The notes under the pieces: model-generated | The model's input: the letters and a program-made list of their open reading frames with translations, nothing else | What the model was told of the DNA's origin: nothing | The model's database searches: none | Assembly: GCA_009691815.1 (NCBI GenBank) | Contig: SIAL01000100.1 | Coordinates: 1-10,026, forward strand | Reading direction: 5' to 3' | From: Gemmataceae bacterium | Lineage (GTDB): Bacteria; Planctomycetota; Planctomycetia; Gemmatales; Gemmataceae | Length of the DNA stretch: 10,026 nucleotides | Shown here: positions 6,186 to 10,026 of the stretch, piece by piece | Numbering within the stretch: position 1 is the stretch's first letter | Layout of the letters: each line of letters opens with the position of its first letter | Position numbers and translations under genes: made by a program

Positions 6186-7643
6186 ATGAACAAAAGAATA
6201 CACCACCCCAAGGAGGAACTGTCGAACCAGATCCGTGCCGGAATGTTCCAAACGGAACCAAAATCGCTTCGGACCTTTACCCCTACCCAAGCGGTTTTGG
6301 CAGAATCATCTGGAATTTATCATTGGACCCCGGAAGGCCGAAGGCTTTATGATTTTTCCTCGGGGGTTTTGGTTGCAAATCTTGGGCATAATTCCGTTTC
6401 ATGGATGGATCGTTTTTTCGGCCATATGGGTTACCAATCATTTCTTGCAGAACGGGTTGGCCCGCAGACGAGTAATACTTCCACTCAACCCTATTTTCGT
6501 GCCGCCCCCTTAACGGCCTACAACGCGATTACCCCAGTTGAGGTAAAGGCCAATCAAACTCTTTTGGAATTGATGCGCAGTCGGCCCGGTGGAGCCAGAA
6601 TGGAAAAGGTCCTCTGGGCGGCCTCTGGATCAGAGGCGGTGCAAAAATCGTTATGGGCCTCCTTGGCCCGTTCAAAATCCAAAGACATAATCGTTGCCAC
6701 TAGGTATGGTTTTCATGGAAAAAAAGGTCTTTCGCACGCCATTACCGGAAGTGAAACGGATCATGAACGCGACCCCCGGGTTCGTTTTATTTCGTTCCCT
6801 ATGGAAGAAAGGCGTGATGTGTCCCAACGGGGAGATTCCTTTGATTTCGCTCCGTATGCCTTGGAGCTGAATGCCCTTAAAAAGGAGTTTGGCGACCGAA
6901 TTACCGCCCTTTGTACAGAACCCTATTTAGGGGGCGGTGGCAGTTATCACCCTCCCAAAGCCTACCTTCAAGGCCTGCAAAATTTTTGCCGTGAACATGA
7001 TATTTTGTTCCTATTGGACGAAGTTCAATCCAATTTTGGCCGCACAGGATCCCTGTTTGCTTTTGAAACCTATGGCCTTGAACCGGATTTGGTTATTCTG
7101 GGCAAGGGACTGGGAAACGGTGTTCCTGTTGCCGCCGTGGTAGGCCGGGGAGATGTTTTAGAATCGCTTGATTATGGAGAAGCTTCGGACACATGGAGCG
7201 CCAACCCTTTGCAAGCCGCGGCAACCTTGGCCACCCTAGAGGAATTTCACGAACTAAATATCTTGGCAACAATGAAGGCCTCCTCAGCCCTGCTTGAGGA
7301 AGGACTTTTGAAACTCAAACAGTTCCCCTTTGTCGCTCATTTGCGTGGGGAACAAGGTGGGATGGTTTGGGGTCTTGAGTTTAAAGACCATGATGGTTTA
7401 ACAGGCCCGGAATGGGCCAATCGTTTCGTTTTGGCCAGTTACCTTGGCGGTTTTCCAAAAACGGATCTGGAATCCGGCCAAGGGCAATCCTCGGATGGCA
7501 TCCATTTCCTTGGGCCGTTGGCGAAAAAGGTTATTCGAATTTCCCCCCCCTTAATCATTCAACCCCAGCAAGCCCGTGATGCCACCCTTTTGATGTACCA
7601 AGCGGCCCAATCTTTGATGACTGATGGTGTGAACCGATGCTAA
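6186..7643 (+). CDS. Class III pyridoxal-phosphate aminotransferase
   Basis: The product has 485 residues and would be cytosolic, slightly long for a family of about 400-470. Landmarks are in order. The substrate-side GxxxWTPEGRRLYDFSSG segment is at 43-60. ASGSEA, which binds cofactor phosphate, is at 146-151. The aromatic GFHG is at 175-178. LLDEVQSNFGRTG is at 276-288, with D278 for the pyridine nitrogen. LGKGLGNGVPVA is at 305-316, with K307 as the Schiff-base lysine. All key residues are present, so it should be active. It moves an amino group between an amine or amino acid and a keto compound; the substrate is unknown. An AAGGAA ribosome site lies about 7 nt before the ATG. It follows the oxidoreductase by 80 bp and overlaps the ABC permease by 7 bp. 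The pairing fits oxidation of an alcohol to a ketone and then amination, but this is inference. Confidence 0.92.
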   Translation: MNKRIHHPKEELSNQIRAGMFQTEPKSLRTFTPTQAVLAESSGIYHWTPEGRRLYDFSSGVLVANLGHNSVSWMDRFFGHMGYQSFLAERVGPQTSNTSTQPYFRAAPLTAYNAITPVEVKANQTLLELMRSRPGGARMEKVLWAASGSEAVQKSLWASLARSKSKDIIVATRYGFHGKKGLSHAITGSETDHERDPRVRFISFPMEERRDVSQRGDSFDFAPYALELNALKKEFGDRITALCTEPYLGGGGSYHPPKAYLQGLQNFCREHDILFLLDEVQSNFGRTGSLFAFETYGLEPDLVILGKGLGNGVPVAAVVGRGDVLESLDYGEASDTWSANPLQAAATLATLEEFHELNILATMKASSALLEEGLLKLKQFPFVAHLRGEQGGMVWGLEFKDHDGLTGPEWANRFVLASYLGGFPKTDLESGQGQSSDGIHFLGPLAKKVIRISPPLIIQPQQARDATLLMYQAAQSLMTDGVNRC

Positions 7644-8599
7644 TCAGCCACCTTTGGGCCGTCGAAGGACCGATGTTCACCGTTTTGGACCATTTCTGTT
7701 CCTGGTTTCCAACGGGTACCTTTTTTGGAGAGCCGCTAAATATTAGGGCCTTGTTGGCCCTCCTTGCGGTGAGCCTACTTTGCGGGGCCGTGGGCAGTAT
7801 TGTGGTAGGCAACCGGATGGCATTTTTTAGCGATGCCCTTGCCCATTGCGCGTTTGCGGGTGTCAGTTTTGGCTTCCTCCTTTTCAAAATCTTTGTAAAT
7901 CCTGAAGGGGATCGCAACAAGGACGACAATTTTTGGGAATGGGTTGCGCCTGTAATGGTAACCTTCGGAGCGGTTGTTGGGGCCGCGATCGCTTTTGTGC
8001 GAGAAAAAACCGGTTTGGCAAGCGATACGGTGATTGGTGTATTTTTTGCGGCCTCCCTTGGTTTTGCCGCCGCCCTCTCCAAACTTATCAAAAGTCGGCG
8101 AGTGAATGCGTTGGAATATTTCCTTTTTGGAAATCCGCTTCTGGTTACCGAACGGGAGATTTGGGCCTTATTTGGCCTTTTAATTTTCACGACTTTGGCC
8201 CTGGTTTTTCTTTATAACGGCCTGGTATTAACCAGCTTCAATCCCTCCCTTGCCCGTTCCAGGCGACTGGGAGCCAGATGGCGTAACTATGCCTTTATTA
8301 TCCTTTTGGCTTTGATTGTGAATCTAAGCCTTCGCTATGTTGGGGTGTTGCTTATAAACGCTCTATTGGTGGTGCCGGCCGCGGCAGCTTTTAACTTGGG
8401 TCGCAACCTTCGTCAGGTGTTTTGGATCACCATGATTGTAAGCCTTGTTTCCGCCGTAGGTGGCCAATGGATTAGTTGGGAATTGGAAACTAGGGCCTCC
8501 ATTGAACTTGGGGTTTCCGGGACCATTGTTTTGCTGACGGTGGCTATCTTTTCCCTAAGTGCCATCCTAGGCCCTTTTCGAACCCAAACCAAAGCGTGA
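7637..8599 (+). CDS. ABC-3 family metal transporter permease (ZnuB/MntB type)
   Basis: The product has 320 residues and about eight hydrophobic segments (roughly 37-57, 66-86, 104-121, 130-150, 176-196, 219-247, 260-277, 290-312). It would be the inner-membrane channel subunit of a Zn/Mn/Fe ABC importer. Family signatures are RMAFFSDALAHCAFAGVSFG (60-79), DTVIGVFFA (130-138), YFLFGNPLLV (151-160) and VGVLLINALLVVPAAA (235-250). The loop at 88-101 (NPEGDRNKDDNFWE) is longer and more acidic than usual. The ATG at 7637 overlaps the aminotransferase stop. A second in-frame ATG at 7673 has AAGGA three bases upstream and may be the true start, giving 308 residues. No ATPase or metal-binding lipoprotein gene is in the window, so its partners must be encoded elsewhere. 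The metal is not decidable here; zinc is favoured only by the neighbours. Confidence 0.9.
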   Translation: MLISHLWAVEGPMFTVLDHFCSWFPTGTFFGEPLNIRALLALLAVSLLCGAVGSIVVGNRMAFFSDALAHCAFAGVSFGFLLFKIFVNPEGDRNKDDNFWEWVAPVMVTFGAVVGAAIAFVREKTGLASDTVIGVFFAASLGFAAALSKLIKSRRVNALEYFLFGNPLLVTEREIWALFGLLIFTTLALVFLYNGLVLTSFNPSLARSRRLGARWRNYAFIILLALIVNLSLRYVGVLLINALLVVPAAAAFNLGRNLRQVFWITMIVSLVSAVGGQWISWELETRASIELGVSGTIVLLTVAIFSLSAILGPFRTQTKA

Positions 8600-8646
8600 A
8601 ACAACCGACTCAAAGGTATATAATCCTTATAGGGTCTTGGTTTTTC

Positions 8647-8652
8647 AGGGAG
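8647..8652 (+). promoter_or_regulatory. Ribosome binding site that sets the start of the PF03773 permease
   Basis: AGGGAG lies 5 nt before ATG 8658. An in-frame TTG at 8637 would place this site inside the coding region and has no good site of its own, so 8658 is the better start. Confidence 0.7.
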
Positions 8653-8657
8653 ATGAA

Positions 8658-9710
8658 ATGGTATTTGCGACACAGGCGACCAACCTTTTCGCCAATTTTC
8701 AACAAGCCCTTTTGGTTTTCACCAGCATTGTTTACGAAGCCCTACCCTTCATCCTTCTTGGTGCTTTGGTGGCCGGTTTGCTGGAAGAATTGCTACCTCC
8801 CCGCCTGCTTTTGCGGGTTTTACCAAAGTCTCGGTTTGTGGGAATTCTAGTCGGGGCCCTCCTTGGCCTAATTTTTCCCATGTGTGAATGTGGCATCGTT
8901 CCTGTGATGCGAAGGTTGCTCCGAAAAGGCCTTCCCCTAAGTACCTCAACGGCATACCTTTTAGCCGGCCCTGTCATCAATCCAGTAGTTTTGATGAGCA
9001 CCTATGTTGCCTTTTCCGGCATGGAAGAAACATTGGATTCCGGGGGAAAACTGGCTTACCAAATGGGTGGCCCAACCATGATGGTTTTTCGGGCGGTTTT
9101 GGCTTATGGAGTTGCTGTTGGCGCCTCCCTTGTGGTGGATTTTCTCTGGCGCCGCTACGGTTCTGAAAAGTTGTTAACCGCCTCCGCAATGCCGGATCGA
9201 AACCTTGAAAAAACGCTGCAGGGTCGAGATTTGTCCTTTAAGGCCAGAATAGACAGGATTACTGCCACAGTCCTTCATGATTTTGTGGACATCACCACTT
9301 TTTTGGTTCTGGGTTCCGGGTTGGCCGCTACGGTTCGATTTTTCCTTACTCACGAAACGATTGCCTCTTGGACAGATTCGCACATTGTCCTTGCCATTAG
9401 CCTAATGATGGGGTTGGCCATCTTACTTTGCCTTTGTTCCGAGGCGGATGCTTTTGTCGCCGCCAGCTTTGTAAAAATGGCCCCAACGGCAAAATTGGCC
9501 TTTTTGGTTTTGGGGCCCATGTGCGATTTCAAATTGATGGCCCTATACACAAGGGTATTCAAGCCTAAGCTCATTGTTTGCATATTTGGTACGGTCATTC
9601 TGTTGGTGTTTTTAGGCTCTTTGGCGGCTCATCAAATCTGGATAAATATTGCACCTACACTTATGGGGGATGGCAATTTCATTCCTCCAACCATCCAAGG
9701 GAGTAAATAA
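8658..9710 (+). CDS. PF03773 (YraQ/YcgR/ArsP_1-type) permease
   Basis: From ATG 8658 the product has 350 residues with about eight membrane segments in two halves, joined by a charged cytosolic linker (about 158-200, with GSEKLLTASAMPDRNLEK). Family signatures are all present: FPMCECGIVP (73-82, with C76 and C78), AYLLAGPVINPV (99-110), LCSEADAFVAASF (259-271, with C260) and LGPMCDFKL (285-293, with C289). The conserved Cys and acidic residues suggest binding of a soft or thiophilic ion. Characterised ArsP members export trivalent organoarsenicals, while YcgR-like members occur with metal-homeostasis genes and are not well defined. It lies 58 bp after the ABC permease and 2 bp before a TIGR03943-like gene, its usual partner, which favours the YcgR-type role over ArsP. 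The family call is firm; the substrate is open. Confidence 0.9.
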   Translation: MVFATQATNLFANFQQALLVFTSIVYEALPFILLGALVAGLLEELLPPRLLLRVLPKSRFVGILVGALLGLIFPMCECGIVPVMRRLLRKGLPLSTSTAYLLAGPVINPVVLMSTYVAFSGMEETLDSGGKLAYQMGGPTMMVFRAVLAYGVAVGASLVVDFLWRRYGSEKLLTASAMPDRNLEKTLQGRDLSFKARIDRITATVLHDFVDITTFLVLGSGLAATVRFFLTHETIASWTDSHIVLAISLMMGLAILLCLCSEADAFVAASFVKMAPTAKLAFLVLGPMCDFKLMALYTRVFKPKLIVCIFGTVILLVFLGSLAAHQIWINIAPTLMGDGNFIPPTIQGSK

Positions 9711-9712
9711 AC

Positions 9713-10026
9713 ATGGAACTTCCCATGGCAAAACTGGAACAATCATCCCACCAACAAGAAACAAAAAATCCGCCCCATGCTCCACATGAACATGGGGCGG
9801 ATGGGGTGCTCGTTTATGAACAATATTTGGGAATCGCCGTTTCTGGAATTTTGGGATTGGTATCACTTTACTTGTTCCAATCGGGCAAGTTAAACCTCAT
9901 CCTAGCTCAAAAATTTCATGTTTGGGTCCTAATCAGCGGAATTGGACTTTTAATTTTGTCGGGCATTCGCGCCTACATGGCCTTCACCGGGTTCTCGGGT
10001 GGATGCTGTTCTCATGACCATGGGGA
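9713..10026 (+). CDS. TIGR03943/DUF1980-like (YcgQ-type) membrane protein, His-rich N-terminus, partial at right edge
   Basis: The reading frame opens at ATG 9713 and is still open at the window edge after 104 codons. An AAGGGAG ribosome site (9697-9703) inside the previous gene's end lies 9 nt upstream. The N-terminus is polar and His-rich, with H13, H22, H25 and H27. Two membrane segments follow, at about 39-55 and 69-91. Between them 'SGKLNLILAQKFHVW' resembles the linker in YcgQ-type proteins. After the second segment comes GGCCSHDHG (96-104), a Cys/His cluster of the sort found after the second helix in this family. These proteins are regular neighbours of PF03773 permeases and are thought to be subunits or partners, with a metal link. 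The 2-bp gap to the permease supports this. The family call rests on layout, motif style and neighbourhood, since two thirds of the protein is missing. Confidence 0.7.
   Translation, partial: MELPMAKLEQSSHQQETKNPPHAPHEHGADGVLVYEQYLGIAVSGILGLVSLYLFQSGKLNLILAQKFHVWVLISGIGLLILSGIRAYMAFTGFSGGCCSHDHG
9763..9802 (-). terminator. Strong hairpin with U-tract on the minus strand, inside the start of the YcgQ-like gene
   Basis: ATCCGCCCCATG (9768-9779) and CATGGGGCGGAT (9791-9802) form a perfect 12-bp inverted repeat around an 11-nt loop. On the plus strand six A (9763-9768) precede it, so a minus-strand transcript would read a GC-rich stem followed by UUUUUU, the form of an intrinsic terminator. On the plus strand there is no U-run, and the same stem would fold within codons 19-30, in the His-rich segment. 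Confidence 0.45.

Noticed and set aside
7555..8190. 211-codon minus-strand frame with many Lys/Arg/Ala
   Set aside because: It is antisense to the ABC permease, whose family motifs are clear. The basic, repetitive composition is what the complement of hydrophobic membrane codons gives.
8619..8624. TATAAT in the gap between the two permease genes
   Set aside because: It is a perfect -10 match, but no -35 element at a suitable distance was found and the gap is AT-rich. An internal promoter cannot be claimed.
8637..8657. TTG start adding seven residues to the PF03773 permease
   Set aside because: The AGGGAG site at 8647-8652 with ideal spacing to ATG 8658 makes the shorter form much more likely.
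1..10026. CRISPR, tRNA, IS element, phage or toxin-antitoxin content
   Set aside because: I looked for short spaced direct repeats, clover-leaf patterns, transposase motifs and small paired genes and found none.

Overview
The window most likely comes from a planctomycete, probably near the Gemmata lineage. The main evidence is the left-hand gene, whose product has an N-terminal LEDRSVP motif followed by ELWxxDGT-type repeats and Ig-like repeats. That build is typical of large planctomycete surface proteins. A small HEAT-repeat protein next to it also fits. Base composition is moderate and uneven: the left gene is AT-rich with GC-rich islands, and the right-hand genes are near 50-60% GC in the lines I counted. 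I see no rRNA, tRNA, CRISPR array, IS element or transposase. The lineage call is inference from protein style, not from a marker gene.

Left half (1-4705), minus strand, read right to left. A 53-residue ORF with a GTG start (4705-4544) is followed by a secreted HEAT-repeat protein with a Pro-rich tail (4531-3686). Then comes a giant gene that starts at 3639 and runs off the left edge with 1213 codons and no stop in the lines I translated. It fills the first 3.6 kb, so there is no real intergenic desert there. The three are close enough to form one transcription unit.

A 98-bp divergent spacer (4706-4803) holds a 10-bp imperfect dyad (4754-4763 / 4783-4792) just upstream of the right-hand operon.

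Right half (4804-10026), plus strand. Five genes lie head to tail: a Gfo/Idh/MocA oxidoreductase, a class III PLP aminotransferase, a ZnuB/MntB-type ABC-3 metal permease, a PF03773 (YraQ/YcgR/ArsP_1) permease, and the start of a His-rich membrane protein resembling the TIGR03943/DUF1980 (YcgQ) partner of such permeases. The first two enzymes suggest an oxidise-then-transaminate step on an unknown hydroxyl compound. The last three suggest metal, possibly zinc, handling. The ABC-3 permease has no ATPase or binding protein in view. An unusually good 12-bp hairpin with a U-tract on the minus strand lies inside the first codons of the last gene.
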